Source of the DNA: Acidisoma cellulosilyticum
GTDB lineage: Bacteria; Pseudomonadota; Alphaproteobacteria; Acetobacterales; Acetobacteraceae
Assembly (NCBI RefSeq): GCF_020621385.1
Contig: NZ_JAESVA010000007.1
Span: 124,001-188,000, forward strand
DNA: 64,000 nucleotides
Direction of reading: 5' to 3'
Shown: positions 43,836 through 52,100 of the stretch, piece after piece
How the letters are laid out: each line of letters opens with the position of its first letter
How positions within the stretch are numbered: position 1 is the first letter of the stretch
Made by a program: the position numbers and the translations under genes
Notes under the pieces: model-generated
The model's input: only the letters and a program-made list of their open reading frames with translations
Database searches by the model: none
Told to the model about the DNA's origin: nothing

Positions 43836-44471
43836 ATGCTGCGCGCCGCAGGAATGACGCCGCCCGTGAAACGCCTCCCGATCAACCTGATTCTGGAACT
43901 GGCCGTGAATATCCTGGCCCCTTGGGCCGTCTATTCGCTGCTGGCGCCGCATTGCGGCGATACGATCGCGCTGATCGGCTCCGTCGCGCCGCCGCTGGTC
44001 TGGAGCATCGGCGAGCTGATCGTCCGCCGCCGGGTGGATGCGATCAGCGCCGTGGTGGTCGCCGGTATTCTGTTGACCGTGGTGGCGACCGGCCTGGGCG
44101 GCAGCGCCAAACTGCTGCAGATCCGCGAAAATGCCGTCACCGGCCTGGTCGGCGTGGTTTTTCTAGCGACGCTGCTGATGGAACGGCCGTTGCTCTATCA
44201 CCTGGCGGTGGCGACCTTCGCGCGGCAGGGGCCGGAAGCCGCCGCACGGCTGCAAGGATTCGGGTCTTCCGCCAGGGGCCGCGCCTTTTTCCGGCACCTG
44301 ACGGTGTTATGGGGCGTCGGGCTGATTTTGCAGACGGTCGTCATGGTCTGGCTGGTCTTTGTCTGGCCGATCGGCCGCTACCTGCTGCTGTCGCCGATCA
44401 TCGGCTACGGCATCCTGGGCCTGCTCCTCGCCGGCACCTTCTGGTACCGGCGCCGCGCGCAAGCGATTTAG
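43836..44471 (+). CDS. VC0807-family integral membrane protein
   Basis: About 211 residues with five or six hydrophobic segments, resembling the VC0807 family of bacterial inner-membrane proteins of unknown function. Features seen are an N-terminal helix NLILELAVNILAPWAVYSLLAP, the SVAPPLVWSIGELIVRRRVDAISAVVVAGILLTVVATGLGGSAKLLQIRENAVTGLVG stretch characteristic of the family, and a C-terminal helix pair ending in a basic YRRRAQAI. The start is uncertain: GTG 43827, ATG 43836 and ATG 43854 are all possible and none has a good ribosome site. It faces the methyltransferase convergently and is separated from it by a hairpin. Confidence 0.68.
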   Translation: MLRAAGMTPPVKRLPINLILELAVNILAPWAVYSLLAPHCGDTIALIGSVAPPLVWSIGELIVRRRVDAISAVVVAGILLTVVATGLGGSAKLLQIRENAVTGLVGVVFLATLLMERPLLYHLAVATFARQGPEAAARLQGFGSSARGRAFFRHLTVLWGVGLILQTVVMVWLVFVWPIGRYLLLSPIIGYGILGLLLAGTFWYRRRAQAI

Positions 44472-44478
44472 AGCAGAT

Positions 44479-44506
44479 CACAGCCAGATGGAATCATCTG
44501 ACTGTG
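44479..44506. terminator. hairpin between convergent genes
   Basis: CACAG-c-CAGATG / CATCTG-a-CTGTG with a GAAT loop: an 11-bp stem with one mismatch, eight bases after the VC0807-family stop. It resembles short intergenic palindromes of alphaproteobacteria that begin AGAGCAGATCAC. It probably terminates one or both convergent transcripts. Confidence 0.55.
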
Positions 44507-44531
44507 CGAAGATGCTAGCAAAAACAATAAT

Positions 44532-45242
44532 CTAGAGCTTTCGCGCGATCCACGCGCCCCAGAACAGGCTGCTGAAGAAGCGCAAGGGCGCATCGAAACC
44601 CGCTTCCGCCAGCAGAGCTGCCACGGCCTGCTCCCCATCCGGCGGGTCCGCGCCTTGTAGAATGCGGCCGAGCTTGGCTTGCACCTCATCAGGCGTCGCC
44701 CCCAGCATCCGCCAGCGTTCGCCCCAGGCCGCGAGCAGCAAGGGCTGGCTGGCATAGGGATAATGGTTGCAGGCCAGCACGAAGGGCGCCCCGGGACGCA
44801 GGCGCGCGGCGATATCGGAGAGGATCGCCCGCTTGGCCCCATCCCCAGGCAAGTGATGCAACACGCCGATCAGTGTCGCGGCATCGAATATGTCATCCAA
44901 AGGCAGATCGGCGACGGTGCCGGAGACCGCTGTCGTCCGGTCGCCAAGCCCCGCGCGCGCAACGCGATCCATGGCCAGATCCAGCATCGCCGGGGCCGGG
45001 TCTACCGCGACGAAGCGCCAGCCCGGCTCCAGACCGCCGGCGGTCAGGATTTCATTTCCCGTGCCGCCCGCGCCCGCGACCAGAAGTAGCGCCTCGGTGC
45101 CACTTCCCAGCGACGCCGCGAGAAGACAGGCTGCGAGCTCATGACACGCCTCATAACCGGCGAGCGCGATGCGGCTTTGCCGCTCGTATTCCTCGGCCCG
45201 GCTGCTATCGAATTTCTGCGCCGCCTGATCTGTCTGGCTCAT
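44532..45242 (-). CDS. class I SAM-dependent methyltransferase
   Basis: 236-residue methyltransferase with a Rossmann-type fold. Motif I is LLLVAGAGGTGNEILTAGG, the acidic residue after strand 2 is in FVAVDPAPAMLDLA, and motif IV-like FDAATLIGVLHHLPG follows. It resembles the methyltransferase-12/25 group that modifies small molecules; the acceptor cannot be told. It is divergent from the AraC-type regulator at 45315 with 72 bases between start codons, so that regulator may control it. Confidence 0.82.
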   Translation of the reverse strand: MSQTDQAAQKFDSSRAEEYERQSRIALAGYEACHELAACLLAASLGSGTEALLLVAGAGGTGNEILTAGGLEPGWRFVAVDPAPAMLDLAMDRVARAGLGDRTTAVSGTVADLPLDDIFDAATLIGVLHHLPGDGAKRAILSDIAARLRPGAPFVLACNHYPYASQPLLLAAWGERWRMLGATPDEVQAKLGRILQGADPPDGEQAVAALLAEAGFDAPLRFFSSLFWGAWIARKL

Positions 45243-45314
45243 CTATGTGGTCTTTGTCCGATGTCGATTGGGCCCCTTTATGTCATCATTAGGATCAAGC
45301 TTGGGACCAAAGGC

Positions 45315-46091
45315 ATGATCGAGAATACGAAGGCCGACCGGAAATATGATCGGCTGACGGCGTTTCTTCGGGCCTATGATTTGCGGGTCGAGGTTTTGGC
45401 AGCGGGTCAGATGTCAGCCGATGCGCAGCTTTTCATCGCCCGCGACCCTGAAACAGGCTCGGCGCGGCGCGTCGTCCTGTCCATGCAGGGTGGCACCGCC
45501 GACGCGGACGGCATTGCCGCAGAGGTCATCTTCGGCGGCGCGGTCAATCCGTTGCTGGCGGCTTTGCCTGAGCGACTGGTGGTCGATCTGGAGGCGGGGA
45601 CGGCGATGCGCGCGATCGTGGACCTGTTCGTTGCAGAAGCCTGCAGCCCTAGTTGTGGCGGGGCGACCGTGCGGTCCCGGCTGGGTGAGGTCATCGTCGT
45701 CCTCGCCATTCGCCGCGCCATCGATCGCGGCGTCGGCGCTGGCCTTCTCGCTGGATTGGCGCACCCGACGCTGCATCGCAGCCTGGTCGCGATGCATGAC
45801 GATCCTGGCCGCGCCTGGACGGTGGCGGAACTGGCCGCGCTGGCCGAGATGTCGCGCGGGCATTTCATCGCGCGTTTCCGCGACGTGGTGGGCCAGACGC
45901 CGACCGCCTATCTGACGGCCTGGCGCCTGACCCTCGGCCGGCAGGCTTTGCTGTCGGATGCGAGCGTCAAGACGGTCGCTTTCCGCAGCGGATTCGGCAG
46001 CGCGGCCGCCTTCTCTCGCGCGTTCTCCCGCCAGTTCGGCTATGCGCCGAAGACCGTCCGGGAAAACGCTCTTGAGCCCAGGCCGGCTTAG
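45315..46091 (+). CDS. AraC-family transcriptional regulator
   Basis: 258 residues. The N-terminal ~150 are a cupin-like ligand domain (VEVLAAGQMSADAQLFIARD, VVLSMQGGTADADGIAAEVIFGG, LVVDLEAGTAMRAIVDLFVAEA). The C-terminal ~100 hold two helix-turn-helix motifs (WTVAELAALAEMSRGHFIARFRDVVGQTPTAYLTAWRL and ALLSDASVKTVAFRSGFGSAAAFSRAFSRQFGYAPK), diagnostic of AraC/XylS proteins. ATG at 45315 is chosen because the upstream part of the frame overlaps the divergent methyltransferase. Its stop overlaps the convergent formamidase stop by four bases. Likely targets are its own promoter and the divergent methyltransferase. Confidence 0.9.
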   Translation: MIENTKADRKYDRLTAFLRAYDLRVEVLAAGQMSADAQLFIARDPETGSARRVVLSMQGGTADADGIAAEVIFGGAVNPLLAALPERLVVDLEAGTAMRAIVDLFVAEACSPSCGGATVRSRLGEVIVVLAIRRAIDRGVGAGLLAGLAHPTLHRSLVAMHDDPGRAWTVAELAALAEMSRGHFIARFRDVVGQTPTAYLTAWRLTLGRQALLSDASVKTVAFRSGFGSAAAFSRAFSRQFGYAPKTVRENALEPRPA

Positions 46092-47020
46092 AGGTTGGCC
46101 TTCGCCATCATCATATGGCAGCCCTTATTGCCGTCGACCGTCTGCGTTACCCGCAGGTCGCCGATCAGCGAGCACAGCATATAGGCCTGGTTGCGGGAGA
46201 GGTTGGTGCGGGCCGCGATATGATCGACCATTTCCCGCACCGCCTGTTTGGCGGCGTCGTCCAGATCCTCATCAAGGCCAATGGAGATGAGATGCGTGGC
46301 ACTTTCCGCGAAGGGCCGCTCGATCTTCATGTCCTTCCGCACGGTCAGACGGAAGGTGCCGGTCAGCGCGGTTTCCAGCGCCGTGACGCAGACCTCGCCG
46401 TCGCCCTGCACGCCATGGCCATCACCAGCCGTGAACAGCGCCCCTTCATTGAAGATCGGCAGATAGAGCGTCACGCCGGGCTTCAGCTCCTTATTGTCCA
46501 TATTGCCGCCGAAGGCGCGGGGTTGGATGGTGCTGACCTCACCCCAGGCGGCGGGGGGCGCCACGGCCATGATGCCGAAGAAGGGGTCCAGCGGCAGTTC
46601 CGTACCCCAGGGCAGCGTCATCACCTGCCGGTCATGGTCGATGGTCGGGTGGATCGTCTCATAGTCGAATTCCTCCGGCAGGGTGCCGACCAGCGGCATG
46701 ATGCTGACGAAGCCGAAATCGATGCATGGCTTGGCTTCCAGAATGTCGATCTGCAGCGTGTCGCCGGGCATGGCACCGCGCACGAAGACCGGACCGGTCA
46801 GGAAATGCCCGCCCTCGCGCGGATGAGCAGCCACACCTTGGCGCCAGATCTCCGGCACATCGGCGGCATTGGGTGGGAAGGCCGAAGCCCCGCCTGCGGG
46901 GAGTGAGGAGAGGCTGACGGTATCGCCTGAATCGATGGTCAGAATCGGCGGAAACGCCGCCGACATGACGGTGCGGATCATCGTCTCCGGCGTGAAGGGG
47001 ATCTCGTGATGCTGAGCCAT
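46088..47020 (-). CDS. acetamidase/formamidase family protein
   Basis: 310-residue amidase of the FmdA/AmdA family, which hydrolyses formamide, acetamide or related short amides to ammonia and the acid. Visible family blocks are GGHFLTGPVFVRGAMPGDTLQIDILEA, WGTELPLDPFFGIMAVAPP, FGGNMDNKELKPGVTLYLPIFNEGALFTAGDGHGVQGDGEVCVTALE (the core with catalytic/metal His and Asp residues) and AYMLCSLIGDLRVTQTVDGNKGCHMM. Single gene on the minus strand, tail-to-tail with the AraC-type regulator (four-base overlap). No amide transporter is adjacent. Confidence 0.93.
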   Translation of the reverse strand: MAQHHEIPFTPETMIRTVMSAAFPPILTIDSGDTVSLSSLPAGGASAFPPNAADVPEIWRQGVAAHPREGGHFLTGPVFVRGAMPGDTLQIDILEAKPCIDFGFVSIMPLVGTLPEEFDYETIHPTIDHDRQVMTLPWGTELPLDPFFGIMAVAPPAAWGEVSTIQPRAFGGNMDNKELKPGVTLYLPIFNEGALFTAGDGHGVQGDGEVCVTALETALTGTFRLTVRKDMKIERPFAESATHLISIGLDEDLDDAAKQAVREMVDHIAARTNLSRNQAYMLCSLIGDLRVTQTVDGNKGCHMMMAKANL

Positions 47021-47253
47021 GGCAGGACTGTTCCAGATGTGCGGCTGCTATCGAACCGTCTCTATGCTGTGTCGCGCAACCAAAACCACGCATGGCACGG
47101 CAAAAATCTGCGGCCTTCGGCATGGCTCGCAGAGATGTGGCCCCGCCGGGGGGCAGAATTTTGAAACGAATCTGACATGACCCTGATATGATTTCGACCG
47201 GATCACCAAGCGGGACGCAGACGCCCGCGATCGGCAAAGCCGGGAGAGGGACA

Positions 47254-47685
47254 ATGTCAGTCGAAAGGATTCTTCGGGGAAAAGGGCGCGACGTCGCCAC
47301 GGTGGAGCCGACACGCACATTGCGCGAGGTCGTCCAGAGCCTGGTGCAAAGGCGGATCGGCGCGATGCCGGTGGTGGCAGGGGATGGGTTGATCGGCATT
47401 CTGAGCGAGCGCGACATCATCCGCGCCTTGTCCGTCCATGGGCCGGCGGCGCTCGATCTGCCGGTCTCCTCCGTCATGACCCAGTCGGTTCAGACCATCA
47501 CGCGGCAGACCAGGGTCGAGGAGGCCATGGCGGTGATGACGGAAGGGCGTTTCCGTCATTTGCCGGTGCTGGAAGAAGGGAAGCTGATCGGCATCGTCAG
47601 CATCGGGGATGTCGTGAAGGCGCGGCTGGATGCGCAGCAGATGGAAGTGGACGAGTTGCGGTCCTATGTCGCCGGCGCGGCTTGA
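47254..47685 (+). CDS. CBS-domain pair protein
   Basis: 143-residue cytoplasmic protein consisting of two CBS domains. The first runs GRDVATVEPTRTLREVVQSLVQRRIGAMPVVAGDGLIGILSERDIIRAL and the second MTQSVQTITRQTRVEEAMAVMTEGRFRHLPVLEEGKLIGIVSIGDVVKARL. It ends with a short helix EVDELRSYVAG as in many stand-alone alphaproteobacterial CBS proteins. Such pairs bind AMP, ATP, NAD(H) or SAM and sense energy state; the target is unknown. ATG at 47254 follows GGGAGAGGG. It is divergent from the formamidase and followed by a family-2 repeat. Confidence 0.92.
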   Translation: MSVERILRGKGRDVATVEPTRTLREVVQSLVQRRIGAMPVVAGDGLIGILSERDIIRALSVHGPAALDLPVSSVMTQSVQTITRQTRVEEAMAVMTEGRFRHLPVLEEGKLIGIVSIGDVVKARLDAQQMEVDELRSYVAGAA

Positions 47686-47733
47686 GCGCAGCCGACTGAT
47701 TCGACGGCCGCCCGCGTTCATGCCGCTTCGGCC

Positions 47734-47860
47734 GTCGCCCGCGGCCTGTCCGGCCGAGCTTCATGCCGCGGGTCTACCCATTAGGGCGCCATCACGGCGT
47801 CTGGGCGCCGCGGCGGGTAGGTCCGCGGGCTAGGCGCCCCCCAACAAGTGCGCGGATGAC
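47734..47860. repeat. palindromic intergenic repeat, family 2, rearranged copy
   Basis: Pieces of the family-2 element are recognisable but interrupted: GTCGCCCGCGG (47734-47744), CCGCGGGTCTACCC (47766-47779), GGGTAGGTCCGCGGGC (from 47815) and CAACAAGTGCGCGGATGAC (47842-47860). TTCATGCCGC occurs at 47718 and again at 47760. The gap to the next gene contains nothing else. Confidence 0.6.
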
Positions 47861-47891
47861 TAAAGAGAGGGCCGGCGACAGTCGTTTGGTC

Positions 47892-49088
47892 TCAGAATGC
47901 CGCCAGGCCCGTAATCGCGCGGCCGAGAATCAGCGCGTGGACGTCATGCGTGCCTTCATAGGTATTCACGGTTTCCAGATTGGCGGCATGGCGCATGACG
48001 TGGAATTCGGCGGAAATGCCGTTGCCGCCATGCATGTCGCGGGCGGCGCGGGCGATATCCAGCGCCTTGCCGCAATTGTTGCGCTTGACGATGGAAATGG
48101 CTTCCGGTGCCAGGCGCCCGTCCTCGAACAGCCGGCCGACGCGGAGCGCGGCCTGCAGGCCAAGCGCGATCTCGGTCTCCATATCCGCGAGCTTTTTCTG
48201 CACCAGCTGGGTCGCGGCCAATGGGCGGCCGAACTGCTTGCGGTCCAGCGTATATTGCCTTGCTGCGTGGAAGCAGAATTCGGCGGCGCCCATGGTGCCC
48301 CAGGCAATGCCGTAGCGCGCCCGGTTGAGGCAGCCGAAGGGGCCCTTGATGCCGGAGACGCCGGGCAGCAGGTTTTCCTCCGGCACGATGACCTCATCCA
48401 TGACGATCTCACCGGTCACCGAGGCACGCAGGCTGAGCTTGTTCTCGATCTTCGGCGTCGTCAGCCCCTTCATGCCGCGTTCGAGCAGAAAGCCACGAAT
48501 GGCGCCGTCATGCGCGTCCGACTTGGCCCAGACGACCATGACATCGGCGACCGGGCTATTGCTGATCCACATCTTGCTGCCCGAGAGGCTGTAGCCGTCC
48601 GCGACTTTCACCGCCCGCGTCCGCATGCCGCCGGGGTCCGACCCGGCATCGGGTTCGGTGAGGCCGAAGCAGCCGATGAATTCCCCGGTCGCGAGTTTCG
48701 GCAGGAATTTCATGCGTTGTTCCTCCGAGCCATAGGCGTGGATCGGATACATGACGAGGGAGGACTGCACGCTCATGGCCGAGCGATAGCCGCTGTCCAC
48801 GCGCTCCACTTCCCGGGCGACGAGGCCGTAGGAAACATAGCCCAGACCGGCGCCGCCATACTCGACCGGGATCGTGGGTCCCAAAAGCCCGAGGGCTCCC
48901 ATCTCCTCCATGAGTTTGCGGTCGAAGTTTTCCGTCATATAGGCATCCGTGATGCCTGGCTGAAGCCTTGCCTGGGCGAAATCGCGCGCGGTATCGCGCA
49001 CCATACGCTCCTCCTCCGTCAGCTGGTCATCCAACTGAAACGGGTCGGCCCAATCAAAGGCCGGCTTGCTTACGCGTTCATGCGCCAT
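47892..49088 (-). CDS. gcdH: acyl-CoA dehydrogenase, glutaryl-CoA dehydrogenase type
   Basis: 398-residue flavoprotein of the acyl-CoA dehydrogenase family. The catalytic glutamate is in [19 protein letters not shown] (Glu378), the form typical of glutaryl-CoA dehydrogenase. The N-terminus [47 protein letters not shown] and the arginine in [19 protein letters not shown] region also fit that subgroup. It would oxidise and decarboxylate glutaryl-CoA to crotonyl-CoA in lysine/tryptophan or glutarate breakdown, passing electrons to ETF. No CoA-transferase is adjacent, so the assignment rests on sequence alone. Confidence 0.88.
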   Translation of the reverse strand: MAHERVSKPAFDWADPFQLDDQLTEEERMVRDTARDFAQARLQPGITDAYMTENFDRKLMEEMGALGLLGPTIPVEYGGAGLGYVSYGLVAREVERVDSGYRSAMSVQSSLVMYPIHAYGSEEQRMKFLPKLATGEFIGCFGLTEPDAGSDPGGMRTRAVKVADGYSLSGSKMWISNSPVADVMVVWAKSDAHDGAIRGFLLERGMKGLTTPKIENKLSLRASVTGEIVMDEVIVPEENLLPGVSGIKGPFGCLNRARYGIAWGTMGAAEFCFHAARQYTLDRKQFGRPLAATQLVQKKLADMETEIALGLQAALRVGRLFEDGRLAPEAISIVKRNNCGKALDIARAARDMHGGNGISAEFHVMRHAANLETVNTYEGTHDVHALILGRAITGLAAF

Positions 49089-49402
49089 GGTTGCTTCCTC
49101 GGTCTGGATCGCCCCCGCTGCTTTCGGGGATCGGTCATGAAATCGTAGTGGCGATGGGCTAGTGTGGCGATTCGGAAATTCGCTATCGCATGGGGCAAGC
49201 GCGATGCGAATTTACCAATCGGCGCCAGACTAGCAAATATATGATTTTAGGGTGCTTTTCGAATTTGACCTTCGCAACGCGGTGCTGGCCAGGATCAAGC
49301 GAACGTCACATTCAGCACACGAGGGGCGGTAACGATCCGGGCGTTTCATAGCCGCCCGGTCGTGCTAGAGTGATGTTGCGGCTGCGAAGGGACACACATC
49401 GC
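49089..49402. other. divergent promoter region between gcdH and sthA
   Basis: About 310 bases with an AT-rich core (49205-49265, including CAAATATATGATTTTAGG) and no gene-like frame. It presumably contains the two divergent promoters. I see no clear operator. Confidence 0.4.
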
Positions 49403-50845
49403 GTGTTGGCATATGACTTCCTCGTCATCGGTAGCGGCCCTTCCGGTCGCCGCGCCGCCATTCAGGCTGCGAAGCTGGGCTATTCCGTGCTGGTCATCGA
49501 AAAGGGCCGGCGGGTCGGCGGCGTATCCGTGCATACGGGCACCATCCCGTCCAAGACCATGCGGGAAACCGTCCTCAACCTGACCGGATACCGGGAACGC
49601 GGCTTTTACGGCCGGGCCTATCGGGTCAAAAAGGATATCGAGGCCGAGGATCTCATGTCGCGTCTGCATAAGACGCTGGACCATGAGGTGGATATTCTGG
49701 AGCATCAGTTCGCCCGCAATTCCGTCCGCACCATGGCCGGCGCGGCGCGCTTCGTCGATCCGCATACGGTGGAAGTGACCGCCGAGCATGGCGAAGTCAC
49801 TCTGGTTCGTGGTGAAAAGATCCTGGTCGCCGTCGGCACCCGGCCTTATCGGCCGAAGGACGTCCCTTTCGACGGCGTCAGCGTGCTGGACAGCGATGAG
49901 ATCGTCGACCTGAAAAAACTGCCGCGCAGCCTGACCGTGGTCGGTGCCGGCGTCATCGGCGTGGAATATGCGACGATCTTCAGTGCGCTCGACGTCGCGG
50001 TCACCCTGGTCGAGAGCCGCAGCACCTTCCTCGATTTCATCGACCACGAGATTATCGAGGATTTCGTCCATCAGCTGCGCGACCGCAATATGGCGATCCG
50101 CTTCGGCTCCAAAGTCGCTTCCATCGCCATGGAAGACGGCTGGCCGGTGACGATATTGGAAAGCGGGCGGCGCGTGCGCAGCCAGATGCTGCTCTATTGC
50201 GCGGGGCGGGTGGGTGCGACCGATTCCATCAATATGGAGGCTGCCGGACTGACCGCCGATGATCGCGGGCGCCTGCATGTCAATCCGCAGACCCTGCAGA
50301 CGAATGTGCCGCATATCTATGCGGCGGGGGATGCGATCGGCTTCCCGAGCCTCGCCTCCACCTCCATGGAGCAAGGGCGGATTGCCGCCTGCCACGCCTT
50401 CCATATGCCGCTGCCGCCGGCGCCGGAATTCTTTCCCTACGGCATCTATGCCGTGCCGGAGATTTCGACGGTCGGGATGAGCGAGGAGGATGTCCGCAGC
50501 CGGGGCATTCCCTATGAATGCGGCATCGCGCGGTTCCGCGAAACGTCGCGCGGCCATATCATGGGTCTGGAAACGGGGATGATGAAGATGATCTTCTCCA
50601 TCCGCACCCATCGCCTGCTCGGCGTGCATATCGTGGGCGAAGGGGCGACCGAACTCATCCATATCGGGCAGGCCGTGCTGAACCTGAAGGGTAAGCTCGA
50701 ATACTTCATCGAGAATACCTTCAACTACCCGACGCTGGCGGAGGCGTATAAAATCGCCGCGCTCGACGCCTATAACCGGCTCGCCAAGGGCGCGACCGGT
50801 GTCGCGCCGGTCTCCTCGGAGACCGAGACCAAGGCGGCGGAGTAG
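49403..50845 (+). CDS. sthA: soluble pyridine nucleotide transhydrogenase
   Basis: 480-residue FAD enzyme of the pyridine nucleotide-disulfide oxidoreductase family. It opens YDFLVIGSGPSGRRAAIQAAKLG (FAD Rossmann motif), then GGVSVHTGTIPSKTMRE, where the paired redox cysteines of lipoamide dehydrogenase are missing as expected for SthA. TVVGAGVIGVEYATIFSALDVAVTLVE is the NAD(P) motif and HIYAAGDAIGFPSLASTSMEQGR the FAD ribityl motif. It moves hydride between NADPH and NAD+. The start is unclear: GTG 49403 gives the canonical N-terminus with AAGGGA 11 bases upstream, while an in-frame GTG/ATG at 49370-49373 adds an atypical leader. Confidence 0.88.
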   Translation: MLAYDFLVIGSGPSGRRAAIQAAKLGYSVLVIEKGRRVGGVSVHTGTIPSKTMRETVLNLTGYRERGFYGRAYRVKKDIEAEDLMSRLHKTLDHEVDILEHQFARNSVRTMAGAARFVDPHTVEVTAEHGEVTLVRGEKILVAVGTRPYRPKDVPFDGVSVLDSDEIVDLKKLPRSLTVVGAGVIGVEYATIFSALDVAVTLVESRSTFLDFIDHEIIEDFVHQLRDRNMAIRFGSKVASIAMEDGWPVTILESGRRVRSQMLLYCAGRVGATDSINMEAAGLTADDRGRLHVNPQTLQTNVPHIYAAGDAIGFPSLASTSMEQGRIAACHAFHMPLPPAPEFFPYGIYAVPEISTVGMSEEDVRSRGIPYECGIARFRETSRGHIMGLETGMMKMIFSIRTHRLLGVHIVGEGATELIHIGQAVLNLKGKLEYFIENTFNYPTLAEAYKIAALDAYNRLAKGATGVAPVSSETETKAAE

Positions 50846-50858
50846 TTTTCCGTTTGAT

Positions 50859-50933
50859 CGGGTAGACCCGCGGAACAAGTCCGCGGGCGATACTTTTCTT
50901 CGTCATCCGCGCAGTCGTTGCGCGGACCTACCC
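50859..50933. repeat. palindromic intergenic repeat, family 2, clean pair
   Basis: Two intact elements in opposite orientation: CGGGTAGACCCGCGG-aacaagt-CCGCGGGCGATAC (50859-50893) and GTCATCCGCGC-agtcgtt-GCGCGGACCTACCC (50902-50933). The second overlaps the end of the minus-strand gene, whose TAG stop (CTA at 50928-50930) is part of the repeat. Confidence 0.8.
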
Positions 50934-52100
50934 GGTGGCGCTGGCGGAACGGGCCATGAACGCCAAAATCGCTTCGGCCCCGCGCTCCCCGGCCGGGGTT
51001 TCGGTCATCGAAAACGTCAAATCCCGTCGTAATTCTTGTGCAGTCTTGAACGCGTCCGGATTGGTGATCGCCCGGTCAAGCGCGGCCGGTAGCGCATCGA
51101 CACGGGTGATGACCTCGCCCAGCGACCAATGGCCGAAATCGGGGGAGGTTGCGCGATCCTCCCCGCCGGTATTGAAGAAGATCGCCGGACGCGGTTGCGC
51201 GATCCACTCATAGATCTGGCTTGAGACGTCGCCGAGATAGATATCGGCCGCGCGCGTATAGCTCATGTCGACGGAGCGCCGGCTGCCGGTATCGATGCGG
51301 ATGCGCGGATGATCGAGCAGCGTTTTCGGCAGGTTGCCACGCCAACCGATGCGCTTGTGGATGGGCGTGATATGAATCGCGCGCTTGAACAGCATGGTAT
51401 GCGGCGCGAAAATCAGGTTGAAGCGATCCTGTTGCGCGAACCAATCCAGCACGGCGCGTCCGAAGGGATAAAAGGACGAAATATGCGGATTGAAATGCGG
51501 ATTGTAGACGACCGTCGGCAGGTCGTTGTCAAAGAAGCGCTCGACCGGCCTTCCGAGCGCAATATCGAATTTGGGATAGCCGATGATGGCGTGGTTGTCT
51601 GGGGTGATCAGTCCCCCTGACAGCATCCGGTCCCGCACCTTCTCACCCGACAGCAGCACCAGGTCGAAATGGCGCGTGGTCTTGCGGAAGCCGGCCGCAC
51701 CGTCACCGGCGCCATGCGGGATATAGATCAGTTTCGGTGCGCTGACACCGAAGCGGGTGCGCAGCAACGTCGTCGTCGTCTCCGGCACGACGATGGCGTC
51801 GAAACTGCCGAGAAGGGTCGCATGTTCGCGTAAGATAGCGATGCGCTTGAAGGGCAAGACAGGCCGCAGCAGATGATCCGCCAAGCGGTTCGGCCAGCTG
51901 AGCGTCAGGTCATGGAAGGTGACGGCGGTGCCCGGCGCAGCGACGCCGGGCGCAATCAGACTCGCCGCCGTCTCTCGCTGCTCGGCGCTCGATGTCAGCA
52001 CATGCACATCGACACCACGCGCCGCGAGGGCGGAAGCCACCGGGATCGTATGCGGGATCTGGTGGACGGCATCGTGATTATAGAGGAAGGCGATCTTCAT
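50928..52100 (-). CDS. TagF-like / GT-B-fold polyol-phosphate or glycosyl transferase
   Basis: 390-residue soluble protein with a GT-B-like layout. It begins KIAFLYNHDAVHQIPHTIPVASALAARGVDVHVLTSS, and the C-terminal half contains YIPHGAGDG, YNPHFNPHISSFYPFGRAVLDWF, LIFAPHTMLF and DIYLGDVSSQIYEWIAQPRPAIFFN. The paired His motifs and DVSSQ-E segment are typical of CDP-glycerol glycerophosphotransferases (TagB/TagF), which move glycerol phosphate to a lipid-linked acceptor. Its start overlaps the stop of the GINT1-like gene (ATGA), so the two are one operon that diverges from the acyl carrier protein and serine palmitoyltransferase genes. A role in adding a headgroup to ceramide is inference. 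The stop codon lies in a repeat element. Confidence 0.68.
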   Translation of the reverse strand: MKIAFLYNHDAVHQIPHTIPVASALAARGVDVHVLTSSAEQRETAASLIAPGVAAPGTAVTFHDLTLSWPNRLADHLLRPVLPFKRIAILREHATLLGSFDAIVVPETTTTLLRTRFGVSAPKLIYIPHGAGDGAAGFRKTTRHFDLVLLSGEKVRDRMLSGGLITPDNHAIIGYPKFDIALGRPVERFFDNDLPTVVYNPHFNPHISSFYPFGRAVLDWFAQQDRFNLIFAPHTMLFKRAIHITPIHKRIGWRGNLPKTLLDHPRIRIDTGSRRSVDMSYTRAADIYLGDVSSQIYEWIAQPRPAIFFNTGGEDRATSPDFGHWSLGEVITRVDALPAALDRAITNPDAFKTAQELRRDLTFSMTETPAGERGAEAILAFMARSASATG

